NCBI GenBank assembly: GCA_025057895.1
Contig: JANXEF010000006.1
Coordinates: forward strand, 1 to 64,000
Source: Archaeoglobaceae archaeon
Lineage (GTDB): Archaea; Halobacteriota; Archaeoglobi; Archaeoglobales; Archaeoglobaceae
Length of the DNA stretch: 64,000 nt
Reading direction: 5' to 3'
This document shows, piece after piece, positions 38,128 through 46,492 of the stretch (position 1 is its first letter; each line of letters starts with the position of its first letter). The position numbers and the translations under genes were made by a program. The notes under the pieces were generated by a model, which saw nothing but the letters and a program-made list of their open reading frames with translations, did no database searches and had not been told where the DNA came from.

Positions 38128-38468
38128 AGCAGTGGCAGACTTCCCGTTATTTTGTCTATCCTCTTGCTCTCATCAGGACCAATAGATATTGCAGTTATAG
38201 TTCCTGGAGGTATTTCAGTCAGTCCAGCATCTTCAACAATCGCTGTCACAAGTTTTTCTCTCTCAGCTTTGTTTTTGATCTCAAAAAGCTCCTCAAGACT
38301 TTTTACTTTTAAAACGACTTTTTTCTGTCCTTCTTTAATCCAAATTTCTCTCTTCTCTTTTTCACTTTTCAAGAAACCAAGAACACTCGCATGGGCAACC
38401 TGGACAGCTAGTTTTCCTCTTGAAAGATTAAGATCTTCTCTGACGATGATTACTTGCTTAAACTCCAT
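38124..38468 (-). CDS. pth2: peptidyl-tRNA hydrolase, Pth2 family
   Basis: 114 aa from ATG 38468 (MEFKQVIIVREDLNLSRGK); the frame extends six codons to 38486 but the family starts at MEFKQ. RGKLAVQVAHASV near 20 contains the catalytic His/Lys region, and GLTEIPPGTITAISIGP near 85 the conserved TEI and TxTxxxIGP elements. It recycles peptidyl-tRNA. It overlaps the preceding hypothetical gene by 11 nt. Confidence 0.92.
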   Translation of the reverse strand: MEFKQVIIVREDLNLSRGKLAVQVAHASVLGFLKSEKEKREIWIKEGQKKVVLKVKSLEELFEIKNKAEREKLVTAIVEDAGLTEIPPGTITAISIGPDESKRIDKITGSLPLL

Positions 38469-38727
38469 CCTCTTCACAAAAACCAAAAAATTTCAACTCT
38501 TTCTCATCAAAAGCTCTGAATTTACTCATCCATTTAATCCCAATTTCTATGCCCTTTTCTTCATCGAAATCTTTTACTATAATCTTTTCTCCATCAAATT
38601 TAACTATTCCCATAGGAACTGCGATAAACTTCTCCCTAACCTTAACGATCAGATAATCCTCGTAAACATCAATGCTCTCTCCATACTCTTTCCCATCTTT
38701 GTAAACGAACCTACAGATCATATCCAT
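38458..38727 (-). CDS. small archaeal conserved-type protein, function unknown
   Basis: 89 aa, acidic, no signal or membrane segment. Predicted strands alternate (ICRFVYKDGKEYGESIDVYE, YLIVKVREKFIAVP, IVKFDGEKIIVKDF), suggesting a small beta-barrel. I do not recognise a firm family. It is translationally coupled to pth2 (11-nt overlap), so it may act in the same process. Confidence 0.6.
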   Translation of the reverse strand: MDMICRFVYKDGKEYGESIDVYEDYLIVKVREKFIAVPMGIVKFDGEKIIVKDFDEEKGIEIGIKWMSKFRAFDEKELKFFGFCEEDGV

Positions 38728-38764
38728 ACTCCCGATTCGTCCTGTTATTTAAATTTTTTACAAA

Positions 38765-39532
38765 TCATTCGAGTTTCACTATCTGGCAATCACCTTCGTA
38801 GTTCTCTTCGTAAATACCCTTCAGCTTTCCATTACAAACTGGGCAATCTTTTCTTTCTGTTAGTGCAATTTCAAATAATTTCATCGTACTTAGATCAAAA
38901 ATAATTATTTTTTTTGTTGTGAGCTCTCCGTAGCCTGTTAAAAGCTTTATTACTTCTAATGCCTGCATACAGCCAAATATTCCAACTGTTGCCCCAATAA
39001 CACCTCCTACAGATGGGACAGTGGCTTTTGGAAGATAACATCTGTAGCATGGCCTACCTAAAAACGTAGATAGCTCCCCAAAAAAAGAATAGACAGCAGA
39101 ATGTACAAAAGGTTTTTTTAGCAGATTACAAGTGTCATTTATCAAAAAACGAATTCTAAAATTGTCAGGACATCCAACAATGACATCGTATGCATTTAAA
39201 ATCTTCTCAGAATTCCTAGGAGTTATATTGTAGGGATAAACATCAACGACGACTTCTGGATTGAGCTTTTCAACAAAAGCACATGCAGATTCAGCTTTGT
39301 TCATACCAAGATTTCCAGCGTGGATCGTCTGTCTTTGAAGATTTGACTTCTCAACGATATCACCATCAATTATTCCAAGTCTTCCAATTCCTGCAGATGC
39401 CAGATATTGAATTACTGCGCTCCCAAGACCTCCTGCTCCAACGACGAGGGCTGAAGAGTTAAAAAGCTTCTCTTGTCTTTTTGTTCCCAATATTTCGATC
39501 TGTCTTGAGTAACGTTCAAAGTCAAATGTCAA
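38765..39532 (-). CDS. moeB: ThiF/MoeB/HesA-type E1-like adenylyltransferase
   Basis: 255 aa. FERYSRQIEILG, the ATP site VVGAGGLGSAVIQYLASAGI near residue 30, DGDIVEKSNLQRQTIH near 57, and a zinc site of two CxxC pairs (CYRC near 160, CPVC near 233). The crossover loop reads KATVPSVGGVIG where the family normally has a PSCAEAGVLG-like sequence, so the usual loop cysteine is missing. It probably adenylates a MoaD-type carrier such as that at 7492-7752. Start overlaps gyrB by 11 nt. Confidence 0.82.
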   Translation of the reverse strand: MTFDFERYSRQIEILGTKRQEKLFNSSALVVGAGGLGSAVIQYLASAGIGRLGIIDGDIVEKSNLQRQTIHAGNLGMNKAESACAFVEKLNPEVVVDVYPYNITPRNSEKILNAYDVIVGCPDNFRIRFLINDTCNLLKKPFVHSAVYSFFGELSTFLGRPCYRCYLPKATVPSVGGVIGATVGIFGCMQALEVIKLLTGYGELTTKKIIIFDLSTMKLFEIALTERKDCPVCNGKLKGIYEENYEGDCQIVKLE

Positions 39533-41390
39533 GATTCCTCACCTCTTTTGAGTAAGCCATTATGAAGTTCTTTCTACTTTCCACATCTTCGCCCATTAGT
39601 ACCCTGAACAATTCATCCGCTTTCTTAGCATCTTCTATCTTTACCTGTATCATAATTCTTTTTTCAGGATTCATCGTTGTCTCCCAAAGCTGTTCAGGAT
39701 TCATCTCTCCAAGTCCTTTATATCTCTGCACCTCTACCTTGCCGATTTTTTCAATTAGTTTCTTTAATTCACCATCGTTGTAAGCGTAGTAAATCTTTTC
39801 TCCCTTTTTTACTCCATAAAGAGGTGGTTGAGCTATGAAAAGACGTCCAGTTTCGATTATTGGTTTCATGTGTCTATAGAAGAATGCTAGAAGCAAAGTT
39901 CGAATGTGTGAGCCATCTACGTCAGCATCACTCATTATTATGACTCTAGAATACCTCATCTTACTGATATCAAAGTTCTTGTCTATTCCTGTTCCTATTG
40001 CGGAAACAATTGCTTTTATCTCCTCGTTTTTAAGAATTTTTATCATTCCAGCCTTTTCAACGTTTATTATTTTTCCCCTTATTGGAAGAATTGCTTGAAA
40101 TCTCCTATCCCTTGCCTGTTTTGCTGAACCACCAGCAGATTCACCCTCAACTATAAAAAGCTCTCTCTCTTCTGCTTTCTTAGATGAGCAATCTGCAAGT
40201 TTTCCTGGAAGTGTTATTGATAATTCCTCTCTACTCCTAAAGAGTTCTTTAGCTCTTCTTGCAGCTTCTCTTGCCCTTTTAACAACTAAAAGTCTATTTA
40301 TCAGCATTTCAGCATCTTTGGGATTATCTTCCAACCATTTTAGCATTCCTGAGTAAACCATTGACTCCACAGCAGTTTTGACTTCAGTGTTCGTGAGCCT
40401 GTTCTTCGTCTGACCTTCGAACTGGGGTTGAGGGACTTTGACGCTGATCACTGCAGTCAAACCCTCTCTTATCTCCGCTCCACTCAAAATTTCGAACTTC
40501 TTGAAATTTTTCTTTCCATATTCATTCACAGCTCTTGTAAGTCCTGCTCTAAAACCTATTAAATGCGTTCCACCTTCGGAATTTTTTATGTTGTTCGCGA
40601 AGGCGTTAACATTTTCGAGCTCAGAATCTGTGAATTGCAGTGCTATTTCCGCAATTATACCATTCTTCTTCCCCTCTATATATATGGGTTCATGTAAAAC
40701 CTTTTTTCCTACGTTTAGACTCTTTAAAAGTCCCAATATTCCCTCCGTAAAGAAATATTCTTTTTCCTTAGAATTCCTCTCGTCTTTCAAGACAATTCTC
40801 AATCCAGAGCTGAGATAAGCTATCTCTTTCAAACGTCGAGAAACTATTTCATAGTTGAACTCTGTCGTTTCGAAGATCTCTGGATCTGGCTTAAATCTAA
40901 CCTTGGTTCCAGTTTCATTTGTTTGCCCTATGGTTATTAGTTCAGTTTTAGGAACTCCTTTTTCATACCTTTGGTAATAAATTTCTCCATCTCTCTTCAC
41001 CCACACTTCGAGCCATTCTGAAAGTGCGTTTACAACTGAAACTCCAACCCCATGCAAACCACCTGCAACCTTGTAAACTTTGTTTCCAAATTTTCCACCA
41101 GCATGAAGCTTTGTCATAACGATCTCAAGCGCTGGTTTACCGAGTTCGTGAAGATCTACAGGAATTCCTCTACCATCATCCTCAACGCTAGCTGATCCGT
41201 CCGAGTGGAGAGTGACAATTATTTTCTTACAAAAACCTGCAAGCGCCTCATCAACACTGTTGTCAACTACTTCCCATAGCAGATGATGTAATCCTCTAAT
41301 GTCGACGCTGCCGATATACATCCCAGGTCTTTTTCTCACAGCCTCAAGATCGTCTAGAACTGTGATATCCTTTGCAGTATAATCATTCAC
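39522..41390 (-). CDS. gyrB: DNA gyrase subunit B
   Basis: 622 aa, the short GyrB form. GHKL ATPase: EVVDNSVDEALAGFC near 40, DDGRGIPVD near 70, GGLHGVGVSVVNALS near 110; TOPRIM: EGESAGGSAKQARDRRFQAI near 410 and DADVDGSHIRTLLLAFFYRH near 485; terminal GLGEMNPEQLWETTM. Bacterial-type gyrase introduces negative supercoils and occurs in some euryarchaea including Archaeoglobales. gyrA is not adjacent in this window. A separate 3' gene (ThiF-like) overlaps by 11 nt. Confidence 0.95.
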   Translation of the reverse strand: MNDYTAKDITVLDDLEAVRKRPGMYIGSVDIRGLHHLLWEVVDNSVDEALAGFCKKIIVTLHSDGSASVEDDGRGIPVDLHELGKPALEIVMTKLHAGGKFGNKVYKVAGGLHGVGVSVVNALSEWLEVWVKRDGEIYYQRYEKGVPKTELITIGQTNETGTKVRFKPDPEIFETTEFNYEIVSRRLKEIAYLSSGLRIVLKDERNSKEKEYFFTEGILGLLKSLNVGKKVLHEPIYIEGKKNGIIAEIALQFTDSELENVNAFANNIKNSEGGTHLIGFRAGLTRAVNEYGKKNFKKFEILSGAEIREGLTAVISVKVPQPQFEGQTKNRLTNTEVKTAVESMVYSGMLKWLEDNPKDAEMLINRLLVVKRAREAARRAKELFRSREELSITLPGKLADCSSKKAEERELFIVEGESAGGSAKQARDRRFQAILPIRGKIINVEKAGMIKILKNEEIKAIVSAIGTGIDKNFDISKMRYSRVIIMSDADVDGSHIRTLLLAFFYRHMKPIIETGRLFIAQPPLYGVKKGEKIYYAYNDGELKKLIEKIGKVEVQRYKGLGEMNPEQLWETTMNPEKRIMIQVKIEDAKKADELFRVLMGEDVESRKNFIMAYSKEVRNLDI

Positions 41391-41423
41391 AAAACAATTA
41401 CTTTTTTCGATTAATAAGCCTTC

Positions 41424-42194
41424 TCAAATATGTTGGAAAGCAGATTTTGCTATAACTCCGCGTTCTTCACAATAAATCTTCATTTTTTTAAAAACTTCAT
41501 TCCAGTTTGTCTTTTTTGCCTTATCAGCTAAATACTTTGCGATTCCTGAAATCATAAATGGTTTTATTCTATATTTATCGTAATATAAAATACTTCCAGT
41601 TTCCTTTGCTAATTCTACGATATCTTCAAAATTCTCTCCAGGTAACAAAGGGCCAAGAAAAATCCATGTTTTTATACCTTCCGAAGCAAGTTTTTCTAAT
41701 GCTTTCTCCCTCTCACTTGGCAAAGGAGCATTAGGTTCAACAACTCTTGCAACTTCATCGTTTAGGGTTGTTATGGTTAAACCTACGTCAACTTTATCTG
41801 AATTTTCTCTCAATAGATCGATGTCTCGGATCACTAAGGAACTTTTAGTCTGAATGCTAACATGAAATCTATTTTCAAAAAGAATCCTCAAAGTCTCTCT
41901 TGTTAGCTTTTCCTTCTCTTCTATGTATTGATATGCATCTGTAACCGTGCTCAAAGCAACTATACCTCTTTTAATCTTTCTAACCTCCTCTAAAAGAGTC
42001 TCGATTAAGTTCTCTTTCACAATAACAATTCTACCCCAATTCTCCCCAATTCTTCTCTCACAGTAGAGCCTTGCATAGCAATAAATGCACCCATGTGCAC
42101 AGCCTAAATAAGGGTTTACAGTGTAGTCAAGATCTGGAAGATTACTTCTCCCTATAGCTTTTCTTATCTTCTTTCTCTCTATGAGAAGTGACAT
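41424..42194 (-). CDS. radical SAM protein of the spore photoproduct lyase-like (COG1533) type
   Basis: 256 aa. The SAM [4Fe-4S] motif is CAHGCIYCYAR (about 32-42), preceded by the LDYTVNPYLG lead, with ALSTVTDAYQYIEEK near 80 and IFLGPLLPGENFED near 165. COG1533 includes the DNA repair enzyme spore photoproduct lyase and unrelated relatives; the substrate is unknown. It overlaps nreA by 16 nt, linking it to DNA repair. Confidence 0.78.
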   Translation of the reverse strand: MSLLIERKKIRKAIGRSNLPDLDYTVNPYLGCAHGCIYCYARLYCERRIGENWGRIVIVKENLIETLLEEVRKIKRGIVALSTVTDAYQYIEEKEKLTRETLRILFENRFHVSIQTKSSLVIRDIDLLRENSDKVDVGLTITTLNDEVARVVEPNAPLPSEREKALEKLASEGIKTWIFLGPLLPGENFEDIVELAKETGSILYYDKYRIKPFMISGIAKYLADKAKKTNWNEVFKKMKIYCEERGVIAKSAFQHI

Positions 42195-43363
42195 AGCATC
42201 TTTTGCTCTCTTATCTTCTTCAATAGTTTTGAATTCCTTTTCCAGTCTTCGATAAGCTGTGAATAATTTGAAAGAAAATCAAAGACTTCTTCCAGTGTTT
42301 CAAAAAAGACGGGTTTTTGCAAAAACATCTCTCTTAACATCTCTCTGACAAACCATACTCCTATTGGAAGTTTGAAACCAGGATAAATTTCTCTCCATAG
42401 AATAGCTGAAGCTTGTCTTCTCATTTTTTTCAAGTGTTCAACTGTTGCAAGTCTTGCTGAGTAGTAGCATCCTCCAAGAGTTGCATAGTCATTCCTGCCG
42501 TTGTGATCTTCACTATCGCATTCGATAACTGTTTTATTTCCAAAGTTCCACGTTGTTTCTGGAAACCACGCTTCTCCCCACTCAAAACTCCAAATTCTTG
42601 GAATTAAAATTGCTATGAACAAATTTCTAGCTTTTTTATGCACAAATACTTGGTAATCGTCTATAACTTGAAATTCTCGCACTTCTTCAATCAATAGTTT
42701 CGAAATCGTGTCATCAACAGCTGTTATCGCCCATCTCGTTGGAACAAGCTTTCTTTTTTTTCCAAGAGAACCAGCTGATAAAAGTTTTTGAATATGTGAA
42801 ACTGCGATTTTTCGCTCGTAGAGCATTTTAATCGCATCGACAGCAGAAATTTTGTTCTCTTCATATACTTTCTCTATAATCTCGGGTACTCTCGAAGGAC
42901 CGCAAATTCTTGCAGTCCTTGCAGGGGCAAAGGGACCAAATGGAGCATGACGATCATCGAAAAATATCTTTGGTTTTGGAGGTTTTTCAAACTTCAATTC
43001 CATGTCCACGGGTTTCTCATAGAGACTCAGCTCTTGAATGAGTTCCAAAATTTTTGGGTTTGGTTTTTTAACGTTCACTCGGAACTGACCAAGTATTAAA
43101 GAGTATCTTAAATTTAGGATCTCTTCAATACTCAGATCTCTCCAGAACTCGGGTTTATCATAAATTTCTGTGTCTCCAGTGAAAGGAGGGAGTGCAGGAC
43201 AAGCGAAGACTTCAGGGTAATTATTCTTCCCAACGAATATCGCAGGAGGAGATGAACCGAAAATTTCGGTCGAGTAGGATATTCTTAACCAATGATCGAA
43301 AGCTCTACAACTTCTACCACAGAAAACTCTCCCTCTACAGATTATGCACAGCTTTTCGTCCAC
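42179..43363 (-). CDS. nreA: archaeal DNA repair protein NreA
   Basis: 394 aa. N-terminal zinc-finger cysteines (CIIC..FCGRSC, about 6-19), then GSSPPAIFVGKNNYPEVFACP near 37, DDRHAPFGPFAPA near 136, and WNFGNKTVIECDSEDHNGRND near 275 in parts, as in the archaeal Nre family. The extreme C-terminus QKMLCHFS fits a loose PCNA-interacting (Q-x-x-L-x-x-F) motif, as known for NreA. Family members protect against mitomycin C damage. Cotranscribed with the radical SAM gene. Confidence 0.85.
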   Translation of the reverse strand: MDEKLCIICRGRVFCGRSCRAFDHWLRISYSTEIFGSSPPAIFVGKNNYPEVFACPALPPFTGDTEIYDKPEFWRDLSIEEILNLRYSLILGQFRVNVKKPNPKILELIQELSLYEKPVDMELKFEKPPKPKIFFDDRHAPFGPFAPARTARICGPSRVPEIIEKVYEENKISAVDAIKMLYERKIAVSHIQKLLSAGSLGKKRKLVPTRWAITAVDDTISKLLIEEVREFQVIDDYQVFVHKKARNLFIAILIPRIWSFEWGEAWFPETTWNFGNKTVIECDSEDHNGRNDYATLGGCYYSARLATVEHLKKMRRQASAILWREIYPGFKLPIGVWFVREMLREMFLQKPVFFETLEEVFDFLSNYSQLIEDWKRNSKLLKKIREQKMLCHFS

Positions 43364-43411
43364 TGATAGAATTGCACAGAAATCTTAAAAACTTTTTTTC
43401 AAACCAACTGT

Positions 43412-44533
43412 ATGGAAAAAGCAGTGAAATTCGTGATATTCATGGGTTTTGTGAGTCTTTTCGCTGACATGAGCTATGAAGGGGCAAGAAGCATTTCTGG
43501 TGCTTATCTCGCAACTCTTGGAGTCAGTGCAATTTTAATTGGAATTTTAATTGGATTAGGAGAATTTTTGGGCTTTTTCCTTCGAATATTTTCCGGATAT
43601 TTCGCAGACAAATCTAGAATGTATTGGCCTTTAACTTTTATCGGCTATTTTTTGGTATTTTCAATTCCTCTTATTTATTTCTCAAACTCCTGGAGAATAG
43701 TCATTCTTTTGCTCATCTTGGAAAGAGTTGGAAAAGCAATCAGAACTCCAGCAAGAGATGCAATCATCTCGTTTGCAACTTCCAAAATTGGCATTGGTAG
43801 GGGTTTTGGGATTCATGAAGCTTTAGATCAAATCGGCGCTATGATTGGTCCTCTAATTGTCTTTTTATCTCTCTACTTTGGCTTTGAGTATAAAGAGAGT
43901 TTTGGCTTCCTATTTTTACCAACTATTTTTATGACATTTCTACTATTTCTCGCGAGAAGAGAATACAAGACCGAAATAACCTTGCCAAGAGATACCAAAA
44001 TTGGAAAAATCTCCTTTAAATACATGTTCTTCACGATATTCTCTCTAGCTGGATTTGTAAACTTCCAACTCATCGCATACCACTTTGAAAGTAATGCAAT
44101 CTTTAATAAAGAGATGATACCCCTACTCTATGCTCTGGCCATGGGTACAGATGCGATTTCGGCTTTTATTTCTGGAAAATTTTACGACAAATTCAGTCTA
44201 AAATTCTTATCGGTAATTCCTTTGCTAACTCCAATTTCAATCTTTTTTACTTTCTCTTTGAACCCAATCGCTGGTATTTTACTTTTTGGAGCAATTCTTG
44301 GAATGCATGAATCTATAATGCGTGCTGGAGTTGCTGAGGTAAGTTCTGCAGATAAAAGAGCTACTGCTTATGGAATTTTTAACACAGCAAATGGAATTGG
44401 ATTTCTCGTAGGTGGAGTCGCTTTCGGTTTTCTATATAACAATCTACAGTTGATGCTACTCTTCTCAATCCTTTCAGAAACAATTGCACTCGTCTCACTC
44501 CTTTTTATTATAAAGGGGCGAGTATATAGCTAA
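43412..44533 (+). CDS. major facilitator superfamily transporter
   Basis: 373 aa with about twelve hydrophobic helices. FADMSYEGARSISGAYLATL at residue 16 and the loop GYFADKSRMYWP near 65 (MFS motif A-like), and RTPARDAIISFATS near 112 define an MFS group common in archaea and bacteria. The substrate is unknown; the family in question has been annotated as drug or metal exporter without firm evidence. Divergent from nreA, 48 bp apart. Confidence 0.82.
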   Translation: MEKAVKFVIFMGFVSLFADMSYEGARSISGAYLATLGVSAILIGILIGLGEFLGFFLRIFSGYFADKSRMYWPLTFIGYFLVFSIPLIYFSNSWRIVILLLILERVGKAIRTPARDAIISFATSKIGIGRGFGIHEALDQIGAMIGPLIVFLSLYFGFEYKESFGFLFLPTIFMTFLLFLARREYKTEITLPRDTKIGKISFKYMFFTIFSLAGFVNFQLIAYHFESNAIFNKEMIPLLYALAMGTDAISAFISGKFYDKFSLKFLSVIPLLTPISIFFTFSLNPIAGILLFGAILGMHESIMRAGVAEVSSADKRATAYGIFNTANGIGFLVGGVAFGFLYNNLQLMLLFSILSETIALVSLLFIIKGRVYS

Positions 44534-44575
44534 GATAAAAAGTTGAAATCATTTAAATCATCTTTTCAACAAAAC

Positions 44576-44650
<75 letters not shown>

Positions 44651-44697
44651 ATTTATTGCTTTTATGTTGAGTATAAAAATTTTGAGTTCCCAATGTA

Positions 44698-44709
44698 ACT
44701 TTTTAATTT
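44698..44709 (+). promoter_or_regulatory. promoter of the rqcH gene
   Basis: CTTTTTAATTTC resembles a TATA element about 25 nt before ATG 44729, consistent with a leaderless transcript. Confidence 0.4.
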
Positions 44710-44728
44710 CTCTCCATAAACTTAATTC

Positions 44729-46492
44729 ATGAAACAGATGAGTTCCTTCGATATCAAAGCTTGCGTTGGAGAACTTCAAAAACTCGTAGGTGGAAAAGTT
44801 GAGAAGATCTACCATCATCCACCCGATGAAATAAGGATAAGAATATATGCAAAAGATAGGTTTGATCTAGTCTTAGAGGCTGGTAGAAGGATTCACATCA
44901 CAAAGTTTCCCAAAGAGAGTCCGAAATTTCCAACTCCTTTTGCGATGTTGCTTAGAAAACACTTAGAAGGAGCAAGAATTAGAGCCATAAAACAGAGAGA
45001 ATTTGATAGAGTTGTAATCATCGATTTTGAGAGAGAAAGAAAGAAGAAGATTGTTTTGGAGCTTTTCTCGAAAGGAAATATCATTCTTATGGAGGAGGAT
45101 CGTATCATAATGCCTCTGAAAGAAATTAAAAGACAAATTTCAGAAAAAAAGGTCGATGCTGAGAAGGATGTCGTTCGCTATCTCGCAAATTCTGGATTTG
45201 GTGGCCTATATGCCGAAGAAATCTGTTTAAGATCTGGAATTGATAAAAAAAAGAAGTTTTCAGAATTAAAAGAGGAAGAGAGGAAAATATTAGAATATGT
45301 GATTGAGGAGATAAAGAATTTTGAATTGAAACCACAGATAATAATTAAAGACTCGAAAATGATCGATGTTGTACCAATGGATCTTCAATACTATGAGAAA
45401 TACGATAAAAAGTATTTTAAAACATTTAACGAAGCTCTTGATGAGTTTTACTCAAGAGTGGCAATTGAAAGTTTTGAGAAAAGTGAAGAGGTTGAAAAAC
45501 TACAAAGAAGGTTGAAAATCCAAGAGGAAACTTTGAAAGTATATGAAGATGAGATGAACAAAAGTAGAGAAATAGGGGATTTGATATATTCGAACTATTC
45601 TGTGATCGAGGATATTCTTACAAATCTAAGAAAGGGCAATATTGTTGAGAAAGTTAAGAATTATAGCCAAAAAGATAAAAAAGCTTTGATCAGTATAGGA
45701 GAGAAGGAATTTGAAATATACATCGATAGCAATGTCCATCAAAACGCCGAGTTTTATTACGAGAAAGCTAAGAAAATCAAAGAAAAGATTGAAGGACTCA
45801 AGCTCGCAATAAATAAAACTCTCGAAGAAATTGAAAAAGAAAAAAGACTAGTAAAAGTTGTTTTTAGCGTTCGAAGAAAGAAAGAATGGTTCGAAGAATA
45901 CAGATGGTTCTTCACGTCTGATGGATTCCTCGCAATAGGTGGTAGAAATGCTAAGATGAATTCAGAAATTGTTTCAAAGCATTTGGAGAGTAAAGACCTA
46001 TTCTTCCATACGCAAAGTCCAGGAGCACCAGTAGTTATACTAAAAATGGGTCAAGAAGCTTCTGAAAAAAATTTAATTGAAGCTGCAGAGTTTGCAGCAA
46101 TCTATTCTTCTCTGTGGAAAGAGGGAAAGCATTCTGGAGAAGTTTACTACGTTAAGCCTGAGCAAGTTCTGAAAGCCGCAAAAGCGGGGGAATTCTTGCC
46201 GAAGGGTAGCTTTTACATAGTAGGTGAAAGAAATTATATAAAAGTTGAACTGAGATGTGCAATAGGGGTTGAACTCGAAAAGATGCGCTTGATTGGAGGA
46301 CCAGTTAATGCTGTGAAGAAAAGAGCTGATTATTATGTGGAGCTTGAAATAGGTGAACTTGACCATGATAAGCTTAGTTTAGAGATTTCAAGGATTTTGG
46401 CAGAGAAAGCAGGAGATTACATAGTTAAGGTAATTGCAAAACCAGAAGAGATTGCTAAGTTCTTACCACCTGGTAGATCGAGAATAGTATGA
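44729..46492 (+). CDS. rqcH: ribosome quality control protein RqcH (NFACT family)
   Basis: 587 aa: NFACT-N domain, helix-hairpin-helix, coiled coil (about 250-390), and a C-terminal NFACT-R domain (WFFTSDGFLAIGGRNAKMNS near 395, FHTQSPGAPVVILK near 430). Residues used for C-terminal tailing in bacterial and eukaryotic homologues are present: Asp8 in SSFDIKA and Asp93-Arg94 in REFDRVV. It binds stalled large subunits and probably adds tails to nascent chains. The RNA methyltransferase gene overlaps its end by 4 nt. Confidence 0.9.
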   Translation: MKQMSSFDIKACVGELQKLVGGKVEKIYHHPPDEIRIRIYAKDRFDLVLEAGRRIHITKFPKESPKFPTPFAMLLRKHLEGARIRAIKQREFDRVVIIDFERERKKKIVLELFSKGNIILMEEDRIIMPLKEIKRQISEKKVDAEKDVVRYLANSGFGGLYAEEICLRSGIDKKKKFSELKEEERKILEYVIEEIKNFELKPQIIIKDSKMIDVVPMDLQYYEKYDKKYFKTFNEALDEFYSRVAIESFEKSEEVEKLQRRLKIQEETLKVYEDEMNKSREIGDLIYSNYSVIEDILTNLRKGNIVEKVKNYSQKDKKALISIGEKEFEIYIDSNVHQNAEFYYEKAKKIKEKIEGLKLAINKTLEEIEKEKRLVKVVFSVRRKKEWFEEYRWFFTSDGFLAIGGRNAKMNSEIVSKHLESKDLFFHTQSPGAPVVILKMGQEASEKNLIEAAEFAAIYSSLWKEGKHSGEVYYVKPEQVLKAAKAGEFLPKGSFYIVGERNYIKVELRCAIGVELEKMRLIGGPVNAVKKRADYYVELEIGELDHDKLSLEISRILAEKAGDYIVKVIAKPEEIAKFLPPGRSRIV

